Source of the DNA: a virus
Strand: one strand, 5' to 3'
Virus record (IMG/VR): IMGVR_UViG_3300022187_000006
Span: 1-36,733 of that record
Length of the DNA: 36,733 bases
Part shown: one piece after another, positions 13,425-21,809 of the stretch
Layout of the letters: every line of letters begins with the position of its first letter
Position numbering within the stretch: position 1 is the stretch's first letter
Notes under the pieces: model-generated
What the model saw: the letters and a program-made list of their open reading frames with translations, nothing else
The model's database searches: none
Told to the model about the DNA's origin: nothing
Program-made: the position numbers and the translations under genes

Positions 13425-14845
13425 TAGTTAATTGGGTATATTTTTAAGTCGTCAATCGATCCTATAAAGTCATCTGCGCTATTATTTTCAAAAAGAAAAT
13501 CGGTTGAAGTTGCACAAGTTATTAAAAACGTTTTCGTTCCTGTTTCTGCTGTATCAACGCTCACTGAGTTTGAACCGGCTTTGCAAATTAAATCTCCTCC
13601 GTTTGTTTCTTTTAAATCTAATACAACCAAATATTCAACACCAATGGTTAAAAGCGTTTCGAGTGTCGCTGAATCAGATGCACCTGCTCCTGTGCAATTT
13701 AATAATCCACCTGAAATAGAAAATGCTGTGCCTGAATAAACCCAATCTGTATCGGTCGTGAAGTCGCCATTTATAGCAATATCGCCTAAATTATATTTTA
13801 CATCTTGCGCTACCGCATACGTTCTAAAATTAACAATATCTGCATCTTCACCACCCGCGTTTGATGTTTCATGAACTAATGGGACGATCAATGTACAACC
13901 TAAACTTCCGTTGTTACACGTCCTAAAATTATTTCCATTTACAGCAACGCTTGTTCCAATTGGTGACGTCAATTCAGGTAGAGCAATCATTGGTACAGAA
14001 TTAACCAAATAAAATGCACTATCGGCTGTTAAATATTTTATTGATGGCGGTACATTAAGAACGGCGCATTGTTGCAAACTTGCACTTCCTAATGTTTCTA
14101 GTTTTGGTGCATAAAAAGTCGTTAGTAATGAATTTAATTTCATACCACCAGTACCTATCGCAACCAATTCGGGAGCATCAACTCTTGTTATTGACGTCGC
14201 ATTCCTCATAAAGTTAGAAGGCATATTTGTCATCGAATCGATGTTTAAATTTTGCAATGCATAATTATAAGCAATAGTTGACGTATTTCCGCCTGTTATT
14301 CCGTCCCAACTTCCTAAGTCAACTGTTACGTTTTTATGACAACCAGACATCGTGGTGTGGGTTGTTATCGATGTCACTAATGGATAAATTGCTTCAATCA
14401 TTTCAGCACATTGGTAAAAAGTACGATAATTTAGATTTTCCAATTTAGGAGCGCGACACCAAATCAAATCTGGACAAGCAGAGAACTGTTGTTGGCTATT
14501 AAATTCGGTGCATTCAGGAAATTCAGCATAAACGATTGTAGAACCGGCAAAACAATTTCTATCAACACGCAACACCATTCCTTCAAAATCATAAAATGCA
14601 AGAATATCGGTTGCATTTACCCACGCATAAGATTTAATTGTATAAGTCTTGTCGATTCTAGCATAAACATCCGTTCCGTCATTCAAGAAATACGAAATAT
14701 CACCGGCAACCAATGTTGTGTTATTTAACTTAAACGCTAAATCCGTTTCGTTTGAAATAGATGCACCGACGCCTTCAATCAATGTGTTGTATAAGGGCTG
14801 ACGCGAATAGGTATTAATTGCTCCAAGTACCGCTAATGGGATCAT
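13424..14845 (-). CDS. Receptor-binding tail protein with LRR (BspA-like) and carbohydrate-binding-like domains
   Basis: This 473-residue protein has a short N-terminal virion-attachment region. Irregular leucine-rich repeats of the BspA/LRR_5 type follow (about residues 100-290, with recurring 'L..l..p.l..l' such as 'VDAPELVAIGTGGMKLNSL' and 'FYAPKLETLGSASLQQC'). The C-terminal jelly-roll (about 355-473, 'NGDFTTDTDWVYSG' ... 'IDDLKIYPI') looks like a carbohydrate-binding module. LRR plus sugar-binding module suits recognition of a surface protein or glycan on the host. It is last of the fibre genes and first before the lysis cassette. Confidence 0.75.
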   Translation of the reverse strand: MIPLAVLGAINTYSRQPLYNTLIEGVGASISNETDLAFKLNNTTLVAGDISYFLNDGTDVYARIDKTYTIKSYAWVNATDILAFYDFEGMVLRVDRNCFAGSTIVYAEFPECTEFNSQQQFSACPDLIWCRAPKLENLNYRTFYQCAEMIEAIYPLVTSITTHTTMSGCHKNVTVDLGSWDGITGGNTSTIAYNYALQNLNIDSMTNMPSNFMRNATSITRVDAPELVAIGTGGMKLNSLLTTFYAPKLETLGSASLQQCAVLNVPPSIKYLTADSAFYLVNSVPMIALPELTSPIGTSVAVNGNNFRTCNNGSLGCTLIVPLVHETSNAGGEDADIVNFRTYAVAQDVKYNLGDIAINGDFTTDTDWVYSGTAFSISGGLLNCTGAGASDSATLETLLTIGVEYLVVLDLKETNGGDLICKAGSNSVSVDTAETGTKTFLITCATSTDFLFENNSADDFIGSIDDLKIYPIN

Positions 14846-16041
14846 GCTGTATAGCCGTTTAAATTAACAATGTTCGTCGCTTCAACTAATGTACAGGCAA
14901 CCGCGTGTAGCTTTGCGGTTTTCGTATGTCCATCTGCATTAACCATAGTCATTGAGCCACTTGTAGCAAATGTAACTTGAACCGAACCCTTTTGAATGTG
15001 CAAACAAGTAAATCCTTCCAATAATGTATCAGGAATAGTTACTGTGCAACCACTTAAACTTGTGTATCGAATTGTTTTGCCAGAATCAGTTTCTGATAAC
15101 GTTCTAGTTGAACCACCTTCGATAATTATATTTGAATATCTTAAGTTAGTGTCATTTACGTAAACATCTCCGTCAGAATCGATTTTTAAAGCATTTGTGC
15201 TTCCCGAATTATTATAAGAAAATAGAGCGAATCCACTTTCCGCGTTTACATTTGCAAAGTAACTATTACTCCCAAAAGATCGAACTACAAGGCCGTAAAA
15301 AGCATTTTGTCCGTTTTTTATCGCTAAATATCCCCCGTTAGTTTTTAATTGGGTCGATGCGGCTGCTGGCGTTATTTCTAAATTATCCGTAGGCGTACCT
15401 ATTGTAACTTTGTTTTGAATCGTCAAACCATCACTTTGTTCCAACTTCATTATTTCATTCTCACTATCATCTTCCCATGTATAATACGAATCAGCGTGCC
15501 TTAAATACGATATAAAATGATCCAATGCACCGCCTCCATAAGGTGCGAACTTTTTAGAGAATACTGTGTTCGTTGCATAAGTATACGTTGAATATGAACG
15601 ATTCGACGTGATGTTGTTCGTAAATTCAACATCAGAACCGTCGAAAGTAAATGCCCCAATCATCGTTAGTAATTCGGTTACTGTCATAGCTACAGGCGTC
15701 GATCCAAACCCACCGAAATTGTTGCCCAAAATCGTCAATGGAGCGATTGGTGTAATTCGACCCAATGGTAGTGCTCCTGTAGTAGTTGAATCAATATCCT
15801 GTTCGCCCGTATGATTGCTCCTAGCTAATAAATAAGCTTGCAAAAAAGCCAACGTGAATCCACCAAACAGATCAGAGTCGTCTGCCTTATCAACTTGCCC
15901 ATTGTTGTCTGTATCATATATGGCTTTTCTCATATCGCCTACAGGCGTCAATCCGATATTAATCATTTCTTGCTGATCTTCAATCGTGACAGCAATCGTT
16001 TCTTGAGAATCGCTAATTTCTACATTTATTATTTCACTCAT
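14842..16041 (-). CDS. Tail fibre protein with Ca-binding-like loop
   Basis: This 399-residue protein has an N-terminal adaptor-like region, then a dockerin-like loop, YDTDNNGQVDKADDSD, with D-x-D-x-N/G-x-x-D spacing suggesting calcium binding. Beta-rich Gly/Ser/Thr-heavy sequence follows, ending in a C-terminal module ('SDSGKTI', 'CTVTIPDTL', 'VQVTFATSG') seen in many phage fibres. Probably a distal tail fibre or spike, acting with the LRR protein whose gene it overlaps by 4 nt. Confidence 0.7.
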   Translation of the reverse strand: MSEIINVEISDSQETIAVTIEDQQEMINIGLTPVGDMRKAIYDTDNNGQVDKADDSDLFGGFTLAFLQAYLLARSNHTGEQDIDSTTTGALPLGRITPIAPLTILGNNFGGFGSTPVAMTVTELLTMIGAFTFDGSDVEFTNNITSNRSYSTYTYATNTVFSKKFAPYGGGALDHFISYLRHADSYYTWEDDSENEIMKLEQSDGLTIQNKVTIGTPTDNLEITPAAASTQLKTNGGYLAIKNGQNAFYGLVVRSFGSNSYFANVNAESGFALFSYNNSGSTNALKIDSDGDVYVNDTNLRYSNIIIEGGSTRTLSETDSGKTIRYTSLSGCTVTIPDTLLEGFTCLHIQKGSVQVTFATSGSMTMVNADGHTKTAKLHAVACTLVEATNIVNLNGYTA

Positions 16042-16044
16042 TTT

Positions 16045-16410
16045 TTAAATGTTTGACGTGTCTTGTTCTATTTCAACTGTGCCTTTAACAGGTGTTTTTA
16101 TTTTTCCGGTTGTACCTGCAAAAGTTATTTGCAAATCGTAATAGTAAGTGCCTATTTCCCACGTGATTGGTTCCCATGAATCTAAAACTACAATTCCATT
16201 TGTAGGCGTCGCTACCGTCAAGCCTGACCCGTCAGTCACTTGTAAAGCGATTGCTCCAAGTTCACTTCCGCGTCTGAATTGAAGCAACAATGTCGCTCCG
16301 GTCAAATCCGTCGGATCTCCTAAAGAATCCGTTAAAGTGAAAGTGACTGATGGAAACGTATCTCCTTTCAGACGATTCTCTAAATTTCTAATTGCTATAA
16401 TTTGTGCCAT
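16045..16410 (-). CDS. Baseplate/fibre structural protein (BppU-N-like)
   Basis: A 121-residue beta-rich protein. 'GDTFPSVTFTLTDSLGDPTDLTGATLLLQFRRG' broken at usual positions, with later 'GTYYYDLQITF', resembles the N-terminal domain of BppU-like baseplate upper proteins. I choose the ATG at 16410 (MAQIIAIRNL), 4 nt after the preceding stop; an earlier in-frame ATG at 16464 lies inside that gene. Likely role: connecting fibres to the tail tip. Confidence 0.65.
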   Translation of the reverse strand: MAQIIAIRNLENRLKGDTFPSVTFTLTDSLGDPTDLTGATLLLQFRRGSELGAIALQVTDGSGLTVATPTNGIVVLDSWEPITWEIGTYYYDLQITFAGTTGKIKTPVKGTVEIEQDTSNI

Positions 16411-16414
16411 AATT

Positions 16415-18004
16415 TTATAAAGTTGTATCGATGTAATTAGCGTAAATTGCGACATCACTGTCACCGGTTAAAGCTGAATCAGTTCCGTCAATAACTAGTT
16501 TTTCTGTCACTACAATATCATCATCTGCAGAGGCGTCCCATTCAAATCGTTTTGTAGTATCTTTTGTCGCGTCAATCAATGATATTACTCGACCTATTGG
16601 ACCGGTTGCGGAATTATATTTCAAAGTTAATGGATTGTCTGTAAAAGGAGTTGAGCCGTATGTCAGCACCGCAAATGGTCGTCCAATAATCGTTCGCATG
16701 ATTCCGGCTGCCGGGGCAGGGATGAAATCGATGTTTGTCGTTCCGATCGCCTTAACTTCTGCAGCTGTTAGCGTCAATTTCGCCTGAGTTATTAGCCCAC
16801 TCGTCAAAGTTGTAGAATAAACAGGTCGAAGCGGGTCGGTTTTATCGATTGTTATTCCAGTTCCTGCTTGTGGTTGCACTACTTCTGATAAATTTTTGCC
16901 TTCAGGTGCATTTATTCCTTCTTGAATAACGATGTAATCGAAATCCATCGCGGGAGTATTGTCGAAAGTATACCTTAAAACGTCGTATTGGTCGAAATCT
17001 ACGGACGATTTAACAAAATTATTGAACGGAATTCGTAATAATTGCCACCCGGTGTCCGTTAAATCTACACCAAATTTACCTAAATTGTTCTTATTTAAGG
17101 TGCAACTCATGTAAAGATCGGTATCTGTCGAATCCTCTAATCTAATTTCAATTAATGCATTGCCCCAATCAGCTCCCGGTATTTTTATCGATTGAAAGAA
17201 TACATCTTCAGCCGTGTAAGGATATAAAGCGTCTTTTGTGAATTCTAAAACATCAGAAACATAAGTCGGTAGATCGATGCAATAAGTCCCAACATCTGGT
17301 AAAGTTGTGCTTCCAAGATTTGCAGCTGCCGGAGTGTCGGTAACGTCCCACTCAGCGGTTTCGCCGGTGTTTTCGTTGTAAATTGCTTCGGTAACTATTG
17401 AAGTATCAGTCGTTGATCCTGCAGGAACCAATCGCGACGTAATTACGCATTGAGTTCTTAAATCAGGTACCGGAATAAATAAAGACCCATCTTCAACACC
17501 TTTTAAAACTACAATTGATGCAACGGGCGGATCTGCTGAAACGTCATCTATCTCAACTACGATAGTATCAAATCTATCGAAAGTAGCATGACCGTCATCA
17601 AGCGTCTTATCCTCGGTAATTGGAGCATCGTCATACAGTCGTCCGTTGATTACATATTCTGAAGCTGTAAACCTAAATGTCCAATTTGATCCTAATAATT
17701 TAACCAATCCACCGCGAATCAATCCATTTGCTCCAACGTTATCTGTGTAAGACGGCAATTGTTGAAACTTTAATTTTTTTGTACCTGACGTTTCTGAAAC
17801 ATAAGGTACTTTTCCTAAATGCCCGTCCAACGTATTTGGTTCAACGTCTGTTAAAGTAACAAAAGTAGTTGATCCTGCACCGGCTGTCGGAATATTTCCT
17901 GCTTGGGTTTTCTTAGTTACACCATTCGCATCGACGTAAGGCACCATATCATTCGATGCGGGAGTTCCTTCTGTTAATTCAGATATTCTTTTCTTTCCAC
18001 TCAT
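16415..18004 (-). CDS. Tail fibre/structural protein
   Basis: This 529-residue protein starts with the fibre-type attachment motif 'KRISELTEGTPASNDMVPYVDANG', common at the N-terminus of Bacteroidota phage fibre proteins. A beta-rich body follows. The C-terminal 150 residues ('LTAAEVKAIGTTNIDFIPAPAAG') look like a conserved virion fibre module. Between the portal-side genes and BppU-like protein, so it is probably a tail-tip or side fibre. It couples by TAATG (18004) to the preceding gene. Confidence 0.7.
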   Translation of the reverse strand: MSGKKRISELTEGTPASNDMVPYVDANGVTKKTQAGNIPTAGAGSTTFVTLTDVEPNTLDGHLGKVPYVSETSGTKKLKFQQLPSYTDNVGANGLIRGGLVKLLGSNWTFRFTASEYVINGRLYDDAPITEDKTLDDGHATFDRFDTIVVEIDDVSADPPVASIVVLKGVEDGSLFIPVPDLRTQCVITSRLVPAGSTTDTSIVTEAIYNENTGETAEWDVTDTPAAANLGSTTLPDVGTYCIDLPTYVSDVLEFTKDALYPYTAEDVFFQSIKIPGADWGNALIEIRLEDSTDTDLYMSCTLNKNNLGKFGVDLTDTGWQLLRIPFNNFVKSSVDFDQYDVLRYTFDNTPAMDFDYIVIQEGINAPEGKNLSEVVQPQAGTGITIDKTDPLRPVYSTTLTSGLITQAKLTLTAAEVKAIGTTNIDFIPAPAAGIMRTIIGRPFAVLTYGSTPFTDNPLTLKYNSATGPIGRVISLIDATKDTTKRFEWDASADDDIVVTEKLVIDGTDSALTGDSDVAIYANYIDTTL

Positions 18005-18561
18005 TATAATAATATTTCAAAGTTATTTTCTTGTAATAATAAACACCCATTTTCTTGAGCTAACATTTCTGAAAGATCAATTGTAAATCCGACATCTGAC
18101 AAATCATCAATGTAATAAGCCTGATTTTCTTCGACGGCTTGCAAAGTGACAGAATAACCATTCAAATCAACCAATTCTGTGCCTGTATCCATTTTGTACG
18201 AAACTTTCATTCCGTTTCGTAATCCAAGGATCCTAATATTTCCAAGGTTATCGACATAAATAGCCCTGTAATTTTGCTTTAATAATTTCCACACTTCAGA
18301 GGCCTGATTAGATTTAGGAATCGTAAAGCTTAAATTTTGCGTGAATTTAATAGACCCGCTATCTTCGCCTGGTTGTTCGCTAAAATTAATTGAATGCCCT
18401 TCGACCTTAAATATATTAGTCGCCGGGAAATCCGTTAGGAATTGATCGCTGACAGTTATTAAAGATCTAGCATGCCTTACGTAAGGAAATAAATACAAAG
18501 ATTTGATTCCTCCGAGGCTGTCAAAAGCGCTTCTATAAATGCTGTTAGTCAATACGTCCAT
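18004..18561 (-). CDS. Structural protein of the head-tail region or tail (unassigned)
   Basis: A 185-residue, soluble, beta-rich protein, with 'GGIKSLYLFPYVRHARS' near the N-terminus and a hydrophobic C-terminus. Overlaps the DUF6712-like gene by 17 nt. Its place between head-completion and fibre genes suggests a tail or neck component. I cannot name the family. Confidence 0.6.
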   Translation of the reverse strand: MDVLTNSIYRSAFDSLGGIKSLYLFPYVRHARSLITVSDQFLTDFPATNIFKVEGHSINFSEQPGEDSGSIKFTQNLSFTIPKSNQASEVWKLLKQNYRAIYVDNLGNIRILGLRNGMKVSYKMDTGTELVDLNGYSVTLQAVEENQAYYIDDLSDVGFTIDLSEMLAQENGCLLLQENNFEILL

Positions 18562-19087
18562 TGAAATCTATTTTTTCTTCGTTGATGTCATCTCCGAAAT
18601 ACCAACCAGACGCGACATTAATATCTTTCTCAGCATTGATCTCGTCTTGAGATGTTTTGTATTCTGGAATATTATTATTCAACATGAATTTATAAAATTG
18701 TTGAATGTATCCGTCTGCTACATTTATGTATTTTTGAGCAAGAAAATCAATTTCATCTTTCTCAACTATTTCTAAATTGTCAGGAGAACGTTTAAAAATA
18801 CCGCCGTTACCTAAACGATAATTTGCTATTGATATGTATTCTGCTAACCCTAAGTTTTTAACTATCGGTTTAACGTATTTAGTATAAATTGTCAAATAAT
18901 CACCGCTTAAATCATCATCTTCAGCTGCTGCATAAATTACGTCATACAATTCTGTGCCTAATAAAGATCGAACTATAGATAATTGTACCTTTTCAATAGA
19001 AAAAATATACCTGTTTGGATCGACGTTTGCTCCTAAAAGCGTTTGCGATGTCAACTCTGCTTGAGTAGTAAATAAAAATATAGCCAT
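18545..19087 (-). CDS. DUF6712-like head-tail connector protein
   Basis: A 180-residue helical protein beginning MAIFLFTTQAELTSQTLLGANVD. The 'L.....GANVD......i...e...i...lG..lyd.l' pattern and the position next to portal match DUF6712 proteins of Bacteroidota prophages, thought to be head completion (adaptor) proteins. Coupled by TAATG to portal at 19087. Assignment rests on context and pattern, not on a search. Confidence 0.65.
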   Translation of the reverse strand: MAIFLFTTQAELTSQTLLGANVDPNRYIFSIEKVQLSIVRSLLGTELYDVIYAAAEDDDLSGDYLTIYTKYVKPIVKNLGLAEYISIANYRLGNGGIFKRSPDNLEIVEKDEIDFLAQKYINVADGYIQQFYKFMLNNNIPEYKTSQDEINAEKDINVASGWYFGDDINEEKIDFNGRID

Positions 19088-20814
19088 TACTTTTTCTTTT
19101 TTAACCTCCAGAAATTATTCTTTTCGTCAGCTGCTTGAGCAACTTCTTTTGGGTTTTGTTCCCATTTCGCTTTTCGACGCTCAGACGGTTCCAATAAATT
19201 AATCATTTTTATAGCGCTGTTCACTGAGATTCGCTCGTTATTTTTTTTCAAATAGATTTCCCTTTTCCAGAAATGGTTGCAATTGACCCCGCCCTTGTAG
19301 AGAAAGACATTGTAAGTGTCTGATCCGTTTGGACCCATTTTTGGAGCTGTCATAATATTTTTATCAAGATCTTCTGCTTTATAAACTAAATTTGCTTTTA
19401 GCATTTTATTGCAAAAATTACGCTCTCCTTTTTTGTTGCCTGAATATCTATATCTGACTTTAAAAAGCGAAGTGTCTTGCTTCGAATCATCTTTAATATT
19501 TGAATCTTTAGGCAATGCAAATTCCATTAATTTTACCGCTTGATTCAATGCATCTTCTGTCAAAGTAATCTCCTTAGAATCGTCTTCAGCGATGCAGATC
19601 CAATCATTTTCAAGCTCTTCGCCTAACGCGATTAGGCTGTCAGTAGTTGCATCATCTACTTCTTGACGTGTATTACCTTCACTTTTTAAAGATAATGGAA
19701 TTTCCACGCTGGCTTGCAACGGATCGACCTCCTCAGTTAAGGGTAAGAAATCTAGTTCTAACATGATTTCGAACTGATTTAACACATCTTCGAAAGAATT
19801 AAGCAACAATTTTCTCTTAGGTTGAATAACTCTTTTGATCAATTGAAATTCTGCAGTATCCATCTCGTCTGCGGTATTCGAAAATCCAGATGAAGATACG
19901 ATTCCGGCAATTGAAGGAGATGTACATCGAAAACCAGTTAATATTTTTTGAGCGCAAGTGTTGTTAAGCGATTCCCACTGCTTGTGGATATTTTCATTGA
20001 CTGGAAAAGGAGTTACTTTTATTTCAACATCGACGCCGTTATATGAAATGATAAATTGAGAAGTATTTGAGGACCCCGTTAAGCGCTCTTCAACTTTTTT
20101 CTTAAATTCTTTTTTCTGATCAGCAGTCCAATTAATCGCGTTTGGCACATTAATAATATAGCCCGCAGAAAGCCCATTTTTTACCGAAGTTAAATTCATG
20201 TTCGAAATTTCTTCTTCTGCTTCCATGTATTGAAGAGCTGCCTGATAATCTGGATTAAAGAAGTATGTTTGCTCAGGAGAATATATTCCTGTTTTGTAAA
20301 CTTGAATTTTACCTTTTGATCCTGATCCAAATGCAGGATATCTTATTGGTGTATTTTTACGCGTGTTAGACCAATCTTTGCAATACCAATAAGCTTCAAT
20401 CACTCCATCGGCGTTTTCTTTTTCAGGAACAACCAAATGATTTGGGACGTGAGTGATTGATTTTAATCCATTGTTATTTTTTTTCGTTACAAAAAAAGTA
20501 AATTCGCCAAATATTTGAAAATCATAAGCGATATTCTCATAATCTTGTTGTCTTAATTGATTTTTTAGATTCGCATTATCTTCGACGTTTTTATGGGCGT
20601 TTTTAGCATACAAACCTTTCCCTACAATTAACTCTGCATAAGTTCGATTCACTGACGCTCCTGTAGGAGATCCGGTGTTTCGATCCATTATGTAATTATA
20701 GTAAGAATTATTGCGTCCGTTTAAAACCCAATCTTTAGAATTTATTTGCAACTTCGGTTTTCCGTAATTCGAAAAAGAAAGAGTTACTAAATTAATTATT
20801 GAAGCGTTTTCCAT
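19087..20814 (-). CDS. Portal protein
   Basis: This 575-residue protein has the usual portal layout. An N-terminal clip/wing region includes 'YAELIVGKGLYAKN', and 'AYDFQIFGEFTFFVTKKNN' with 'SITHVPNHLVVPE' is the strand-rich core. A helical stem follows, then an unusual C-terminal module (from about residue 447: 'RYSGNKKGERNFCNKMLKAN', 'LYKGGVNCNHFWKREIY') with Cys and His residues suggesting metal binding. It forms the dodecameric ring for DNA passage. The C-terminal module is also found in other Bacteroidota phage virion proteins and may be MuF-like. It couples by TAATG to the preceding gene. Confidence 0.85.
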   Translation of the reverse strand: MENASIINLVTLSFSNYGKPKLQINSKDWVLNGRNNSYYNYIMDRNTGSPTGASVNRTYAELIVGKGLYAKNAHKNVEDNANLKNQLRQQDYENIAYDFQIFGEFTFFVTKKNNNGLKSITHVPNHLVVPEKENADGVIEAYWYCKDWSNTRKNTPIRYPAFGSGSKGKIQVYKTGIYSPEQTYFFNPDYQAALQYMEAEEEISNMNLTSVKNGLSAGYIINVPNAINWTADQKKEFKKKVEERLTGSSNTSQFIISYNGVDVEIKVTPFPVNENIHKQWESLNNTCAQKILTGFRCTSPSIAGIVSSSGFSNTADEMDTAEFQLIKRVIQPKRKLLLNSFEDVLNQFEIMLELDFLPLTEEVDPLQASVEIPLSLKSEGNTRQEVDDATTDSLIALGEELENDWICIAEDDSKEITLTEDALNQAVKLMEFALPKDSNIKDDSKQDTSLFKVRYRYSGNKKGERNFCNKMLKANLVYKAEDLDKNIMTAPKMGPNGSDTYNVFLYKGGVNCNHFWKREIYLKKNNERISVNSAIKMINLLEPSERRKAKWEQNPKEVAQAADEKNNFWRLKKKK

Positions 20815-21122
20815 TATTCAAAAGTATAAACATTAGTTGTGGGATTGTATGTTTGAGGATCTTGTGACGTCACATAAATCTTCCCGCGATATATTTCGTC
20901 GTTAAATGCATCGATGATTAAAAGCTGATATGATTCAGCTTCTACAACCGTTTTAGTAAAAGTTAAATACAAATAACCATTTTTGATGAAATAAGTATTA
21001 GCAATCGTTTCGTTTGTACGGGCGAACTCGTCGAATAGGCTGACAGTTAGCGCAGTTACTGGATATTTCCGAGGTATTAATCGAATTTGGTGTTCGCTGT
21101 CGGCAGGTTGCAGTATTTTCAT
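20814..21122 (-). CDS. Small structural protein
   Basis: A 102-residue beta-rich protein starting 'MKILQPADSEHQIRLIPRKY', with 'YRGKIYVTSQDPQTYNPTTNVYTFE' in the C-terminal half, a pattern seen in small structural proteins next to the portal in Bacteroidota phages. I place the start at 21122: the in-frame ATG at 21212 would run through the terminator stem at 21158-21191. It couples to portal by TAATG at 20814. Confidence 0.65.
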   Translation of the reverse strand: MKILQPADSEHQIRLIPRKYPVTALTVSLFDEFARTNETIANTYFIKNGYLYLTFTKTVVEAESYQLLIIDAFNDEIYRGKIYVTSQDPQTYNPTTNVYTFE

Positions 21123-21157
21123 ACTATAGGAATGCTTTTCTACAGATATTGTTTCAC

Positions 21158-21191
21158 AAAAAAACCTCTGAGCGAAGTCACCCAGAGGTTT
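21158..21191 (-). terminator. Intrinsic terminator after the capsid/tail-tube genes
   Basis: Minus strand: AAACCTCTG ... CAGAGGTTT form a stem that can extend to 13 bp with two G-U pairs and a 4-nt loop, followed by a 7-T run. It falls between the 170-aa structural gene and portal, so it should limit portal expression relative to capsid and tube. Confidence 0.88.
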
Positions 21192-21227
21192 AATATCAAA
21201 AAAAACAATCAAAAAACTATTTTTATT

Positions 21228-21740
21228 TTACACTTCTAAAGCTGTGTAAGCGGTCGTAGTCGCAGAATCAAGAATGGCTCCAAGAGCGTTTGTTCGTGCA
21301 ACACCTACAACGGTATATCCATTGAAGTCACCGTGAGCACCTCCGCCGGCATGAGTAATCGTCCATCGCATTCCGTCGAAATCGCCTAAGGCAATATAAT
21401 TTCCATTTCGATCTTTTACGACAGCTTGAGCCATCGAAGAAGCTAATAAGCTAAATTCGACGTTATCAGCAGCTGACATTGCTTTCAAAGATAAAGTTAA
21501 AGTTTGGACACAAACAGAAGTACCTGAGTTTTCGTCACCGGTCAATACTTGTTCTAAAGTATTATTGTCACCTTCTAATTCATATCCGTAGCATTCTGTT
21601 AAACCAACATTTACTGCGGTGGCTTCACCGGCCACTATCGTAAACGGATCTTCTATAAAGTTATTCAAATAAACTTTAGAATTCCCGCCCATTGTGTTGA
21701 AACAAACTCTAGATCTACTTTTTGTTAAGTCGCAAGGCAT
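21228..21740 (-). CDS. Probable tail tube or head decoration protein
   Basis: A 170-residue, beta-rich, compact protein beginning MPCDLTKSRSRVCFNTMGG, with 'LTLSLKAMSAADNVEFSLLASSMAQAVVKDRNG' and 'THAGGGAHGDFNGYTVVG'. Similar proteins in Bacteroidota phages follow the capsid gene and behave as abundant structural proteins, so tail tube or decoration is likely. It sits between a UUCG hairpin upstream and a strong terminator downstream, an arrangement that should give a short, stable, high-yield transcript. Confidence 0.65.
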   Translation of the reverse strand: MPCDLTKSRSRVCFNTMGGNSKVYLNNFIEDPFTIVAGEATAVNVGLTECYGYELEGDNNTLEQVLTGDENSGTSVCVQTLTLSLKAMSAADNVEFSLLASSMAQAVVKDRNGNYIALGDFDGMRWTITHAGGGAHGDFNGYTVVGVARTNALGAILDSATTTAYTALEV

Positions 21741-21765
21741 AATTGTATTGAGTATTTAGTTAAAT

Positions 21766-21787
21766 AGCGTGAGCCGAAGCCCACGCT
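21766..21787 (-). other. RNA hairpin with UUCG tetraloop
   Basis: Minus strand AGCGTGGGC-TTCG-GCTCACGCT folds into 9 bp (one G-U) closed by a cUUCGg tetraloop, the most stable loop class. It lies in the gap between capsid and the 170-aa gene and is not followed by a U-tract. It could protect the capsid mRNA 3' end or the next message's 5' end. Confidence 0.75.
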
Positions 21788-21809
21788 TTCAACGTGATTA
21801 AATTATTTT

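Noticed and set aside
14842-16041. Dockerin-type cellulosome protein
   Set aside because: A single DxDxNG loop near the N-terminus of a fibre-like protein is common in phage fibres; no second dockerin repeat.
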